NCBI RefSeq assembly: GCF_016863135.1
Contig: NZ_BOOH01000070.1
Location: 1-64,000, forward strand
DNA from: Planobispora longispora
GTDB lineage: Bacteria; Actinomycetota; Actinomycetes; Streptosporangiales; Streptosporangiaceae
Length of the DNA stretch: 64,000 nucleotides
Direction of reading: 5' to 3'
The notes beneath the pieces are model-generated. The model saw nothing but the letters and a program-made list of their open reading frames with translations, did not search any database and was not told the origin of the DNA. The position numbers were made by a program, and so were the translations under genes. This document shows positions 24,511-32,385 of the stretch, piece by piece. How positions within the stretch are numbered: position 1 is the first letter of the stretch; each line of letters starts with the position of its first letter.

Positions 24511-25377
24511 TCAGCATCGGCCGGTTTCCGAGGGGGCGAGCATGGCGAGAAGGGTGTCGTGCAGCAGGCCGTTCGTGACCACGGCGCAGCCGCCGGCGGC
24601 GTGGGCGCGCCCTGACAGGTCGGTCAGCCGTCCTCCCGCCTCCTCGACGATCAGCTGGACGGCGGCCAGGTCCCACACCTCGCCCCAGGGGTCCAGGCAA
24701 GCGTCCAGGCGTCCTTCCGCGACGAGCATCTGCGCCCAGAATCCGCCGGAGCCGAAGGTGAAGCGGGTCCGGCGGGAGAGTTCCACGAGCCCCGGCAGGC
24801 TTCCCCTGTCCTCCCAGCGGGACAGGGCGGCGAAGGAGATGTGGGCGTCGTCCAGCGCGGCGACCGCCGAGACCCGCAGCGGCTCCGGGCCGCCGGTGAA
24901 CACGCCGCCGATATGCGCGCTGTCGGCATGCACACCGTCGGCGTGGGCGCCGCCGATATGCGCGCCTTCGGCGTGGGCGCCGGCTCCGCGCCAGGCCCAC
25001 CAGCGGCGCGGCATCGCCGGGGCGGAGACCACGCCCACTTCGACGACGCCGTCGACGGCCAGCGCGATCAGTGTCGCGTATACGGGGATGCCGCGGATGT
25101 AGTTGTTCGTGTGGTCGATCGGGTCGATGATCCAGATCCGGCCGCCGTCGAGTGCCCCGCCGCGGGCCGCCCCGCCCCCGAACTCCTCACCGTGGACGGC
25201 GTCCGCCGGGCGCGATCGTGCGAGTTCGGCACGGAGCGCGCGTTCCACCGCGACGTCGGTCGCGGACACCAGGCTGCCGTCGGGCTTGTGCCGTACGGTC
25301 GCCGCCGTCCGGAACGCGGCCAGGGAGAGTTCGTCGGCGACGTCCGCGAGGTGGAGCGCGAGGGAGAGATCGTCCAT
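24511..25377 (-). CDS. Inositol monophosphatase-family phosphatase, HisN-like (histidinol-phosphatase)
   Basis: From ATG 25377 there are 288 residues. Family motifs are VHGEEFG (metal-binding Glu), WIIDPIDHTNNYIRG and PWGEVWDLAAVQLIVEEAGG. In actinobacteria this subgroup includes HisN, which dephosphorylates histidinol phosphate. Two features are odd. The universal DPIDGT motif reads DPIDHT, with His for Gly. Between the WRG and PEPLRVS strands there is an insert of about 30 residues made of GAHA/GAHI repeats (coded by about 24900-24985), absent from usual members. The catalytic Asp pair is kept. The gene stands alone, 190 bp from the tRNA, divergent from galK. Confidence 0.82.
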   Translation of the reverse strand: MDDLSLALHLADVADELSLAAFRTAATVRHKPDGSLVSATDVAVERALRAELARSRPADAVHGEEFGGGAARGGALDGGRIWIIDPIDHTNNYIRGIPVYATLIALAVDGVVEVGVVSAPAMPRRWWAWRGAGAHAEGAHIGGAHADGVHADSAHIGGVFTGGPEPLRVSAVAALDDAHISFAALSRWEDRGSLPGLVELSRRTRFTFGSGGFWAQMLVAEGRLDACLDPWGEVWDLAAVQLIVEEAGGRLTDLSGRAHAAGGCAVVTNGLLHDTLLAMLAPSETGRC

Positions 25378-25478
25378 GGAGATCAATCTGCCACAGGCGG
25401 GCACACCGCCGGCTCGTCTGCCGTCCGGGCGGATACAGCACTAGAGTACCGTGGGAGCCTGTTGAGGAGTGTTCGGTC

Positions 25479-26600
25479 ATGCGCGTTATTGAAGCTTTTC
25501 GGGAGTCGTACGGCGCCGAGCCGCACGGGGTGTGGCACGCTCCGGGACGGGTGAACCTGATCGGGGAGCACACCGACTACAACGATGGGTTCGTGCTGCC
25601 GTTCGCCGTGCCGTGGGGGGTCACCGCGGCGGTCTCCCCCCGGGGGGACGGGGTCGTCCGGCTCCGCTCGCTCCAGGTGGACGGACCGGCGGTGACCGTC
25701 GAGGATCTCGACGGCGCCGAGGGCTGGATGCGATACGCCGTCGGGGTCGTCTGGGCGCTGCGCGAGGCCGGGCGCCCGGTGCGGGGCGCGGACATCGTCG
25801 TCGACGGGGACGTTCCGCGGGGGGCGGGGCTGTCGTCGAGCGCCGCGCTGGAGGTGGTGATCGGCCTCGCGCTCGACGAGCTGTACGGCCTGGGCCTCAC
25901 CCGGATGGAGATCGCGCTGCTCGCGCAGAAGGCCGAGAACGACTTCGTCGGCATGCCGTGCGGGATCATGGACCAGGCGGCGTCGGCGCTCTGCGAGGAG
26001 GGCAAGGCGCTCTTCCTGGACTGCCGGACGCTCGGCACCAGGAACATCCCCTTCGACCTGGCCGCGCAGGGGCTCCAGCTGCTGATCGTCAACACCGGGG
26101 TCCACCACGAGCTCGCCGACGGGCAGTACGCCCGCCGGCGCCGGGACTGCGAGAGCGCCGCCGAGCGGCTGGGCGTGGACGCCCTGCGCGACGTCACCGA
26201 CCTGGCGGGCGCGCTGGCGAAGCTGAGCGGGGACGAACGCAAGCGCGTGCAGCACGTGGTGACGGAGAACCACCGGGTCGAGGCGCTCATCGGGCTGCTG
26301 CGGGCCGGGGCGGTCCGGGAGATCGGAGCGTTGCTGAACGCCTCCCACCTGTCGCTGCGGGACCAGTACGAGGTGTCGTGCCCGGAACTGGACGTGGCCG
26401 TGGAGGCGGCGGTGCGGGGCGGGGCACGGGGGGCGCGGATGACCGGCGGCGGGTTCGGCGGGTCGGCCATCGCGCTGGTCGCCGACGATCGGGTGGAGGC
26501 CGTACGGCAGGCGGTGACCGCGGCCTACGCCGAGCGCGGCTGGGCGGCCCCGGAGATCTACCCCGCGACCCCGGCCCCCGGAGCCCGCCGCCTGATCTGA
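25479..26600 (+). CDS. galK: Galactokinase
   Basis: A 373-residue GHMP kinase that phosphorylates galactose at C1 (Leloir pathway). ATG 25479 follows TGAGGAG. Signature motifs are GRVNLIGEHTDYNDG near residue 28, the phosphate-binding loop PRGAGLSSSAALE and the C-terminal GGGFGGSAIAL. The MDQAAS segment carries the catalytic-site Asp. No galT or galE is adjacent, so the pathway genes must lie elsewhere. Confidence 0.95.
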   Translation: MRVIEAFRESYGAEPHGVWHAPGRVNLIGEHTDYNDGFVLPFAVPWGVTAAVSPRGDGVVRLRSLQVDGPAVTVEDLDGAEGWMRYAVGVVWALREAGRPVRGADIVVDGDVPRGAGLSSSAALEVVIGLALDELYGLGLTRMEIALLAQKAENDFVGMPCGIMDQAASALCEEGKALFLDCRTLGTRNIPFDLAAQGLQLLIVNTGVHHELADGQYARRRRDCESAAERLGVDALRDVTDLAGALAKLSGDERKRVQHVVTENHRVEALIGLLRAGAVREIGALLNASHLSLRDQYEVSCPELDVAVEAAVRGGARGARMTGGGFGGSAIALVADDRVEAVRQAVTAAYAERGWAAPEIYPATPAPGARRLI

Positions 26601-26698
26601 GCCGCCGCACGGCGGTTCCGGCGGCCCGCGCCGGAGCGAACGCCCACCGGGCCGGGGAGCGCCGCCGCCGGTGCCCGGACGGCTCCGGGGCCGGGGGC

Positions 26699-26780
26699 GG
26701 AGCGCAGCGGGCGCGGGCTGGAGAAAAGCCTTCGGCGTCGGAGCGCAGCGGGCGCGAGCCGGGGAAAGCCTTCGGCGCCG
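26699..26780 (+). repeat. Tandem duplication, unit about 41 bp
   Basis: Two adjacent copies of GGAGCGCAGCGGGCGCGRGC followed by AAAGCCTTCGGCG, differing at a few bases, fill the gap between galK and the DUF402 gene. Confidence 0.8.
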
Positions 26781-26808
26781 GGGCGCCCGAACTCCTAGGG
26801 TCGGATCC

Positions 26809-27309
26809 ATGCCCTTCGAAAACGTCAACGTCGTGTACCGCAAATTCGACGGCTCCCTGCACTGGCACCACCGCGGCCTGCTCCTCGGCGAGGACGAGCA
26901 CGGCGTCTGGACCGGCTGCGCGGCCGGTTCCAGCGGCAGCCGGGGCCATGAGCCCCCGGTCGTGTGGCCGCACGCGTTCGTGATGCTCTTCCCCCGCGAC
27001 CAGTGGTGGACGGCCGTCTTCAACGCCCAGCCGGACAAGACCGAGATCTACTGTGACATCACCACCGTTCCGGAGTGGCGTGACGGAGAGGTCACCATGG
27101 TCGACCTGGACCTCGACGTGATCCGCATGCGCGACGGCCGGGTCTTCCTCGACGACGAGGACGAGTTCGAGGAACACCAGGTCCGCTACGCCTATCCCGC
27201 GGACGTCATCGCCTCCGCGCGGGCCGCGGCCGAGCACCTCCTCGAAGCCGTCGTCACCCGTGCCGCGCCCTTCACAGCCCGCCCGCGCTGGCTGGCCCAC
27301 GTCACCTGA
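26809..27309 (+). CDS. DUF402 (FomD-like) protein
   Basis: ATG 26809 gives 166 residues with the DUF402 pattern: VVYRKFDGSLHWHHRG, PRDQWWTAVFN, IYCDITTVPEW and VDLDLDVIR, whose acidic residues bind metal in characterised members. Family members are nucleoside phosphatases or phosphodiesterases; FomD hydrolyses CMP adducts in fosfomycin synthesis. The substrate here is unknown. It is a single gene ending in a strong terminator. Confidence 0.85.
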   Translation: MPFENVNVVYRKFDGSLHWHHRGLLLGEDEHGVWTGCAAGSSGSRGHEPPVVWPHAFVMLFPRDQWWTAVFNAQPDKTEIYCDITTVPEWRDGEVTMVDLDLDVIRMRDGRVFLDDEDEFEEHQVRYAYPADVIASARAAAEHLLEAVVTRAAPFTARPRWLAHVT

Positions 27310-27338
27310 TCCCCGCCGTCCGGCTCCCGGACACGGGT

Positions 27339-27370
27339 GCGGCTCCCGCACCCCGGGGTGCGGGAGCCGC
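27339..27370. terminator. Bidirectional terminator hairpin
   Basis: A perfect 14-bp stem (GCGGCTCCCGCACC and complement, loop CCGG) between the convergent DUF402 and GH16 genes. There is no U tract, as is common in actinobacteria. Confidence 0.75.
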
Positions 27371-27392
27371 GCCGGCCCAGGCGCCTGAGCGC

Positions 27393-27448
27393 CTCAGCCG
27401 GTTCAAAGGCTCAGCCGGTTCAAAGGCTCAGCCGGTTCAAAGGCTCAG
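27393..27448. repeat. 17-bp tandem repeat, 3.3 copies
   Basis: CTCAGCCGGTTCAAAGG repeats perfectly at 27393, 27410 and 27427, with five more bases at 27444 that include the GH16 stop codon. Confidence 0.9.
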
Positions 27449-28836
27449 TTGCCGAAGGTGAACCAGTTGAGGTTGACGAAGTCGGCGGATTGCCCGCTGC
27501 TGAAGGTGATGTAGACCGTGTGGGTCCCGGTCACCCCCGTGATGTTGGCGGGCACCGTACGCCAGCTCTGCCATCCACCGGTGTTGCCGACGGCGAAGTC
27601 ACCGATCGGGGCGGCCGTCGGGCTGCCGAGGCGCACCTGGATCAGCCCGCTGACCCCCGCCGGCGCTCCGGAGGCGACGCGCGCCTTGAACTGGGTGGCC
27701 GCCGTGCCGCCGAAGCGCACGTCGTCGAAGCGCAGCCAGTCGCCGTTGGCGATGTGGCCGACGTTCTGACCGCCGCCGGTGTCCGTGGTGGTCTCCACCG
27801 AGGTGCCCGACTGGGCCTGGTACCGCTCGGCCTGGATGGTCGAGCGGGCGTCCACTCCGCCGGGATCACCGGTGGGAGTGACCGTGGGGGTGGGGCTGGG
27901 GCCGGAGCCGCTCTGCCACACGGCCACGTAGTCGACGATCATCGGCCGACCGGAGACGGTGGCGGCGGTCGGGGTCTGGCCGCCCAGCGCGTTGGGGAAC
28001 GCCCCGCCCATGGCCACGTTGAGCAGCAGGAAGTAGCCCTGGTGGCCGGTCATGTCGTTCCAGGTCGTGGCGTCGAACTGGGCCTGGCTCACACTGTGGA
28101 ACTGCTGCCCGTCGACGTACCAGCGCAGCTGGTTCGGGGTGACGCTGCGGTCCCATTCGAAGCGGTAGGTGTGGAACGCCGACTGGCAGGACGCGCCGGG
28201 GCAGGTCCGGCTGGCGCCGAGGCCGGTGGTCTCGTTGCAGGGCCCGCCGGGGTTCACGCCGCAGTGGAGAACGCCCCAGACGGAGTTGATCCCGTTGACG
28301 TTCTCCATGATGTCGAACTCGCCGATGGCGGGCCAGTTCCAGTAGTTGCCGCGGTACGGCGCGCCGAGCGCCCAGAAGGCGGGCCAGTAGCCGAGCGCGG
28401 CGTCGCCGGTGACGTTGGGCATCTGGAGCCGGGACTCGATGCGCAGGATGCGGCCGGCGGCGGGCTTGAAGTCCGCGCGACGGGTCTCGATGCGCGCCGA
28501 GGTCCACTCGGTCCCGTTCTTGATCGGGGTGATGCGCAGGTTTCCGCCTCCGTCGAGGCTCAGGTTGGCGGGGTTGTCGGTGTAGCGCTGGATCTCACCG
28601 GTGCCCCAGTTGGCGGGGCCACCGGGGTAGGAGTGGCCGGTGTCGACGATCCAGTTGGTCGAGGAGGGGAGCGATCCGGCGCTCCCGGTGAAGTCGTCGC
28701 TCCATACCAGGGACCATCCGGAGGGGGTCGGCGGGACGGCGGCGTTGGCGGCGATCGCGGTCAGCGGGAGCATCAGCGCGGCGAGGAGGATCGCCGACCA
28801 TTTGAGAGAGCGATTTCTTACAGGGGGGTGACTCAT
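27445..28836 (-). CDS. Secreted GH16 endo-beta-glucanase with C-terminal CBM6
   Basis: ATG 28836 follows AGAGAGG and opens into a signal peptide (RNRSLKWSAILLAALMLPLT, ending AIAANA), total 463 residues. The GH16 domain (about 35-310) contains the catalytic motif GEFDIMEN (ExDxxE), with WPAFWALG and WYVDGQQFHS. A Pro/Thr linker (SPTPTVTPTGDPGG) leads to a CBM6 module (about 335-463: IQAERY, HIANGDWLRFDDV, FVNLNWFTFG). Such enzymes hydrolyse beta-1,3- or mixed-linkage glucans such as laminarin and fungal wall glucan. Two perfect palindromes upstream suggest repression by a LacI-type and a second regulator. Confidence 0.92.
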   Translation of the reverse strand: MSHPPVRNRSLKWSAILLAALMLPLTAIAANAAVPPTPSGWSLVWSDDFTGSAGSLPSSTNWIVDTGHSYPGGPANWGTGEIQRYTDNPANLSLDGGGNLRITPIKNGTEWTSARIETRRADFKPAAGRILRIESRLQMPNVTGDAALGYWPAFWALGAPYRGNYWNWPAIGEFDIMENVNGINSVWGVLHCGVNPGGPCNETTGLGASRTCPGASCQSAFHTYRFEWDRSVTPNQLRWYVDGQQFHSVSQAQFDATTWNDMTGHQGYFLLLNVAMGGAFPNALGGQTPTAATVSGRPMIVDYVAVWQSGSGPSPTPTVTPTGDPGGVDARSTIQAERYQAQSGTSVETTTDTGGGQNVGHIANGDWLRFDDVRFGGTAATQFKARVASGAPAGVSGLIQVRLGSPTAAPIGDFAVGNTGGWQSWRTVPANITGVTGTHTVYITFSSGQSADFVNLNWFTFGN

Positions 28837-28937
28837 CCGAGGCCTCTCTCTGAACGTACGAAGGAGACGGCCGAGCAAACGCACAGTCATGCGGCTAACA
28901 CGGCTTCACGGCTCTTCGCACTTACTGTTACGGCAAG

Positions 28938-28953
28938 GTTGACTTAAGTCAAC
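28938..28953. promoter_or_regulatory. Perfect 16-bp palindrome upstream of the GH16 gene
   Basis: GTTGACTTAAGTCAAC, about 100 bp upstream of the start codon. It is a likely operator; the regulator is unknown. Confidence 0.6.
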
Positions 28954-28971
28954 ACTTGGCGTCGAATTTCA

Positions 28972-28983
28972 GAGAGCGCTCTC
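28972..28983. promoter_or_regulatory. LacI-type operator-like palindrome
   Basis: GAGAGCGCTCTC resembles the CebR-type operators (GAGCGCTC core) that control glucan-degrading enzymes in actinomycetes. It lies 136 bp upstream of the GH16 start. Confidence 0.6.
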
Positions 28984-29237
28984 AGAGGCGAAGAGGATAC
29001 GGTACGGCTCCGCCCCCCGCCGCCTCCCGCCGACCGCGCCTCCACCTGTCTCCCCACGCTCCTCGGGCGCCGGGGCAGCCGCCGTAACGCCGCCCGGCAG
29101 ACCGACGAACCAACGGCCCGCCGGCCCGCCGGACCGCCAGACCCATAGATCCATAGCCCCATAGATCCATAGCCCCATAGCCCCACGGACCGGTGAATCA
29201 GCGGATGGACGGATCGGCGGGCGCGGTCTCACGGAGG
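28984..29237. other. Intergenic region with short tandem repeats
   Basis: No gene. At about 29142-29183 a CCATAGMTCCATAGCC-like unit repeats several times in an otherwise GC-rich spacer between GH16 and the ABC exporter. Confidence 0.55.
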
Positions 29238-29268
29238 TTGACCTCAATAATAGTTGAGGTTTTAGAGT
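29238..29268 (+). promoter_or_regulatory. MerR-type promoter of the ABC exporter
   Basis: TTGACC (29238-29243) and TAGAGT (29263-29268) are separated by 19 bp, the over-long spacing of MerR-activated promoters. The spacer holds the dyad ACCTCAATAATAGTTGAGGT (29241-29260), matching the CCTCAA-6-TTGAGG form of SoxR-like operators. No MerR gene is adjacent. Confidence 0.75.
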
Positions 29269-29274
29269 CCCCTC

Positions 29275-29394
29275 ATGACTCCAGAGTTGGAACTGAGGGA
29301 ACCTTCCATGGCAGGGACCGACGCGACTCCCCGGCCCGGCGCCGCCCGTCCCCGGCCTGACACCCGTCTCCCGATGCAAGGCGGTGCGCGATGA
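29275..29394 (+). CDS. Putative leaderless 39-codon ORF coupled to the ABC exporter
   Basis: ATG 29275 lies six bases after the -10 hexamer, so a transcript would start at or next to it (leaderless). The frame (MTPELELREPSMAGTD...) ends in a TGA overlapping the exporter start (ATGA at 29391). It may be a leader peptide that couples translation, or simply mark the true +1. No family resemblance. Confidence 0.45.
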   Translation: MTPELELREPSMAGTDATPRPGAARPRPDTRLPMQGGAR

Positions 29395-31274
29395 GCATGG
29401 AGATGACGGCCTGGAACACCCTGTACCGGACCATGAACGCCCAGGACGACCGGCGTCCCGTGTCGGCGGCCACGCTGCGGCGGGTCATCGCCTTCGCCCG
29501 GCCGCACCGGCGGCGTCTGACGTTTTTCCTGCTGCTCAGCGTTGTGACGGCGGTCCTGACGGTGGCCACGCCGGTGCTCGCGGGTGAGGCCGTCGGCGCG
29601 ATCGTCGGGGGCGCGGAGACGGGCGTCGTCACCGGGCTCGCGGCGCTCATCGCCGTCATCGCGGTGGCGGAGGCCGGTCTCGGGCTGCTGACGCGATGGT
29701 TGTCGGCGGGCATCGGCGAGGGGCTGATCCTCGACCTGCGCACCGCCGTCTTCGACCACGTGCAGCGCATGCCGGTCGCCTTCTTCACCCGGACCCGGAC
29801 CGGCGCGCTGGTCAGCCGGTTGAACAACGACGTCATCGGCGCGCAGCGGGCGTTCACCGACACCCTGTCCACCGTGGCGGGCAATCTGGTGACGCTCGTC
29901 CTCACCCTGGCCGTGATGATCCGCCTCTCCTGGCAGATCACCTTGCTCGCGCTGCTGCTGCTCCCGGTGTTCGTGCTCCCCGCGAGGCGGATGGGCGCAC
30001 GGCTGGCACGCCTGCGGCACGAGGCCGCCGACCACAACGCCGCGATGGGCACGCAGATGACGGAGCGCTTCTCCGCGCCCGGCGCGATGCTCGTGAAGCT
30101 CTTCGGCCGGCCGGCCCGGGAGTCGGCCGAGTTCGCCGCGCGGGCCAGGCGGGTGCGGGACATCGGGGTGCGCACGGCGATCGTGCAGTCGGCGTTCGTC
30201 ACCGCGCTGACCCTGGTCTCGGCGCTGGCGCTGGCGCTGGTCTACGGCCTGGGCGGCTTCTACGCGCTGCGGGGACGACTGGACCCGGGGTCCGTCGTCG
30301 CGCTCGCGCTGCTGCTCACCCGCCTGTACGCGCCGCTGACCGCGCTGGCCGGGGCCCGGGTGGACGTGATGAGCGCACTGGTGAGCTTCGACCGGGTCTT
30401 CGAGGTGCTCGACCTCAAGCCCATGATCGCCGACAGGCCGGACGCCCGGCGGACGCCCGACGGGCCGGTGTCGGTCGAGTTCGAGGACGTGCGCTTCGGA
30501 TACCCGTCGGCGGACAAGGTCTCGCTCGCGTCGCTGGAGGAGGTGGCGAACCTCGACACCCGGGGCGGCGCCGAAGTGCTGCACGGGGTGTCGTTCCGCG
30601 CCGAGCCGGGGCAGATGGTGGCCCTGGTGGGGTCGTCGGGTGCCGGGAAGTCGACGATCGCGCAGCTGCTGCCGCGCCTGTACGACGTCGAGGACGGCGC
30701 CGTACGGCTGGCGGGGGTGGACGTTCGGGACCTGTCGGCCGAGTCGATCCGCGAGACGGTCGGGATGGTGACGCAGGACGGGCACCTGTTCCACGAGTCG
30801 ATCCGCGAGAACCTGCTGCTGGCGCGGCCCGAGGCGGAGGAGGACGAGCTGTGGGAGGCGCTGCGCCGCGCCCGGCTCGACGATCTCGTCGCCGCGCTGC
30901 CCGACGGCCTGGACACCGTCGTGGGTGAGCGCGGCTACCGGCTCTCCGGCGGGGAACGCCAGCGGCTGACGATCGCGCGGCTGCTGCTGGCCCGGCCCCG
31001 GGTGGTGATCCTCGACGAGGCCACTGCGCACCTGGACTCCACCTCGGAGGCCGCGGTGCAGGCGGCGCTGGGCGAGGCGCTGGACGGGCGGACGGCGGTG
31101 GTGATCGCGCACCGGCTCTCCACCGTCATCGCCGCGGACCTCATCCTGGTGATCGAGGACGGGCGGATCGTCGAGCGCGGCACGCATGTCGAACTGCTCG
31201 CCGCCGGGGGCCGTTACGAGGAGCTGTACCGGACCCAGTTCGACCAGCCGTCGGAGCTGGAGACCGCCGCCTGA
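29391..31274 (+). CDS. ABC exporter, fused permease-ATPase (homodimeric type)
   Basis: The 627-residue protein has an ABC type-1 membrane domain with six helices (about 40-340; for example LTFFLLLSVVTAVLTVATPV, GNLVTLVLTLAVMI) and a nucleotide-binding domain. Walker A is GSSGAGKSTIAQL, the signature LSGGERQRL, Walker B RVVILDEATAHLD and the H-loop AHRLS. No second half-transporter is adjacent, so it probably works as a homodimer exporting a lipid or drug. Its MerR-type promoter suggests induction by a drug, metal or redox compound. Confidence 0.92.
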   Translation: MSMEMTAWNTLYRTMNAQDDRRPVSAATLRRVIAFARPHRRRLTFFLLLSVVTAVLTVATPVLAGEAVGAIVGGAETGVVTGLAALIAVIAVAEAGLGLLTRWLSAGIGEGLILDLRTAVFDHVQRMPVAFFTRTRTGALVSRLNNDVIGAQRAFTDTLSTVAGNLVTLVLTLAVMIRLSWQITLLALLLLPVFVLPARRMGARLARLRHEAADHNAAMGTQMTERFSAPGAMLVKLFGRPARESAEFAARARRVRDIGVRTAIVQSAFVTALTLVSALALALVYGLGGFYALRGRLDPGSVVALALLLTRLYAPLTALAGARVDVMSALVSFDRVFEVLDLKPMIADRPDARRTPDGPVSVEFEDVRFGYPSADKVSLASLEEVANLDTRGGAEVLHGVSFRAEPGQMVALVGSSGAGKSTIAQLLPRLYDVEDGAVRLAGVDVRDLSAESIRETVGMVTQDGHLFHESIRENLLLARPEAEEDELWEALRRARLDDLVAALPDGLDTVVGERGYRLSGGERQRLTIARLLLARPRVVILDEATAHLDSTSEAAVQAALGEALDGRTAVVIAHRLSTVIAADLILVIEDGRIVERGTHVELLAAGGRYEELYRTQFDQPSELETAA

Positions 31275-31321
31275 CCGGGCCGCTCGCCGTACACGGCGGC
31301 GCCGGGAAGCACCGCGCGACG

Positions 31322-31498
31322 CCCCGCCGTACCGGAGACGGCGGGAAGACCGCACCGGAGACGGCGGGAAGCGGAGCCGCCATGCATCAAGGGCACCGCG
31401 CCGCTACAGCACCGACACCGACACCGGCAGAAAGACCAACGGAGACGGCGGGAAGCGGAGCCGCCGCGCGCCGAGGACGCCGCGCCGCTACAGCGGGG
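31322..31498. repeat. Degenerate tandem repeats after the ABC exporter
   Basis: GGAGACGGCGGGAAG recurs near 31331, 31356 and 31441, twice followed by CGGAGCCGCC, and the tail GACGCCGCGCCGCTACAGC resembles GCACCGCGCCGCTACAGC at 31394. It looks like a decayed duplication of about 85-110 bp. Confidence 0.65.
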
Positions 31499-32261
31499 GG
31501 AACTCGGGGGCGCGGCGCTCCAGGAAGCTGGCGACGCCCTCGGCGAAGTCGGGGCGGCCGAAGGACTCGACCATCATGCGGACGGCCGCCGACTCCGCCG
31601 CGTCGAGGGTGCTGTTCCAGTCGTTCCAGATCTGGCGCTTCATCACCGACATCGACGCCGGGGAGCTGTGCGTGGCCAGCTCCCGGGCGTAGGCGAGGGT
31701 CTCCGCCATGAGGTTCTCGCCGGGGACCGATCGGGCGACCAGGCCCAGCTCGTACGCCTCGGCCCCGGTGAAGGTCCGGCCCGACAGCAGCAGGTCCATG
31801 GCCTTGGCCTGGCCGATCAGCCGCGGCAGGACCCAGGACAGGCCGTACTCGGCGATCAGGCCGCGGCGGGCGAAGGCGGTGGTCCACTTGGCCTCGGCCG
31901 CGGTGAAGACCATGTCGCAGTAGAGGGCGTGGACCATGCCGAGCCCGGCGCAGGCGCCGTTGACGGCGGCGATGATCGGCTTGTTGACGGTGACCGGGAA
32001 GGAGTTGGGGCGCTTGTCGGGCTCACTTTCGTAGGAGCCGTCCTGGATGGCGTTGAGCGTCTGGAAGTCGGCCCCGGCGCAGAAACCCCGTCCCGCCCCG
32101 GTGACCACGATCACCCGGACGTCGGGGTTCTTCTCCGCCTCCTCCAGCTGGTCGAAGTAGCGCCGTCCCATCGCGTCGGTCCAGGCGTTGAGCCGGTCCG
32201 GCCGGTTGAAGGTCAGTGTCAGTACGCCCTGGTCGAGCGACGGCAGTACCAGGTCCAGCAT
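31488..32261 (-). CDS. Enoyl-CoA hydratase/isomerase family protein
   Basis: A 257-residue crotonase-fold protein with the oxyanion-hole segments GRGFCAGADFQTL and NGACAGLGMVHAL and a C-terminal helical part (SFGRPDFAEGVASFLERR). The position of the first catalytic Glu of classic hydratases is not obvious (the segment reads GLGMVHALYC), so isomerase or another crotonase activity is possible. It is transcribed alone; the repeats lie just beyond its 3' end. Confidence 0.88.
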   Translation of the reverse strand: MLDLVLPSLDQGVLTLTFNRPDRLNAWTDAMGRRYFDQLEEAEKNPDVRVIVVTGAGRGFCAGADFQTLNAIQDGSYESEPDKRPNSFPVTVNKPIIAAVNGACAGLGMVHALYCDMVFTAAEAKWTTAFARRGLIAEYGLSWVLPRLIGQAKAMDLLLSGRTFTGAEAYELGLVARSVPGENLMAETLAYARELATHSSPASMSVMKRQIWNDWNSTLDAAESAAVRMMVESFGRPDFAEGVASFLERRAPEFPPL

Positions 32262-32321
32262 CTCAGCGCCCCTTCACCTCTCAGCTACAGAATAACGTTC
32301 TACACCTTTTCTCCTCCATGC

Positions 32322-32385
32322 GACAGCGCGGATGCCCACGACAGCGCGGATGCCCACGACAGCGCGGATGCCTACGACAGCGCGA
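32322..32385. repeat. 18-bp tandem repeat, 3.6 copies, overlapping the NOS stop codon
   Basis: GACAGCGCGGATGCCCAC repeats at 32322, 32340 and 32358 plus a partial copy at 32376. The third copy has CCTAC for CCCAC, and that T supplies the TAG stop of the minus-strand NOS gene. Confidence 0.9.

Noticed and set aside
29262-31355. A 697-codon minus-strand open frame opposite the ABC exporter
   Set aside because: Antisense to a gene with all ABC motifs; the translation is His/Arg/Gln-rich without domains.
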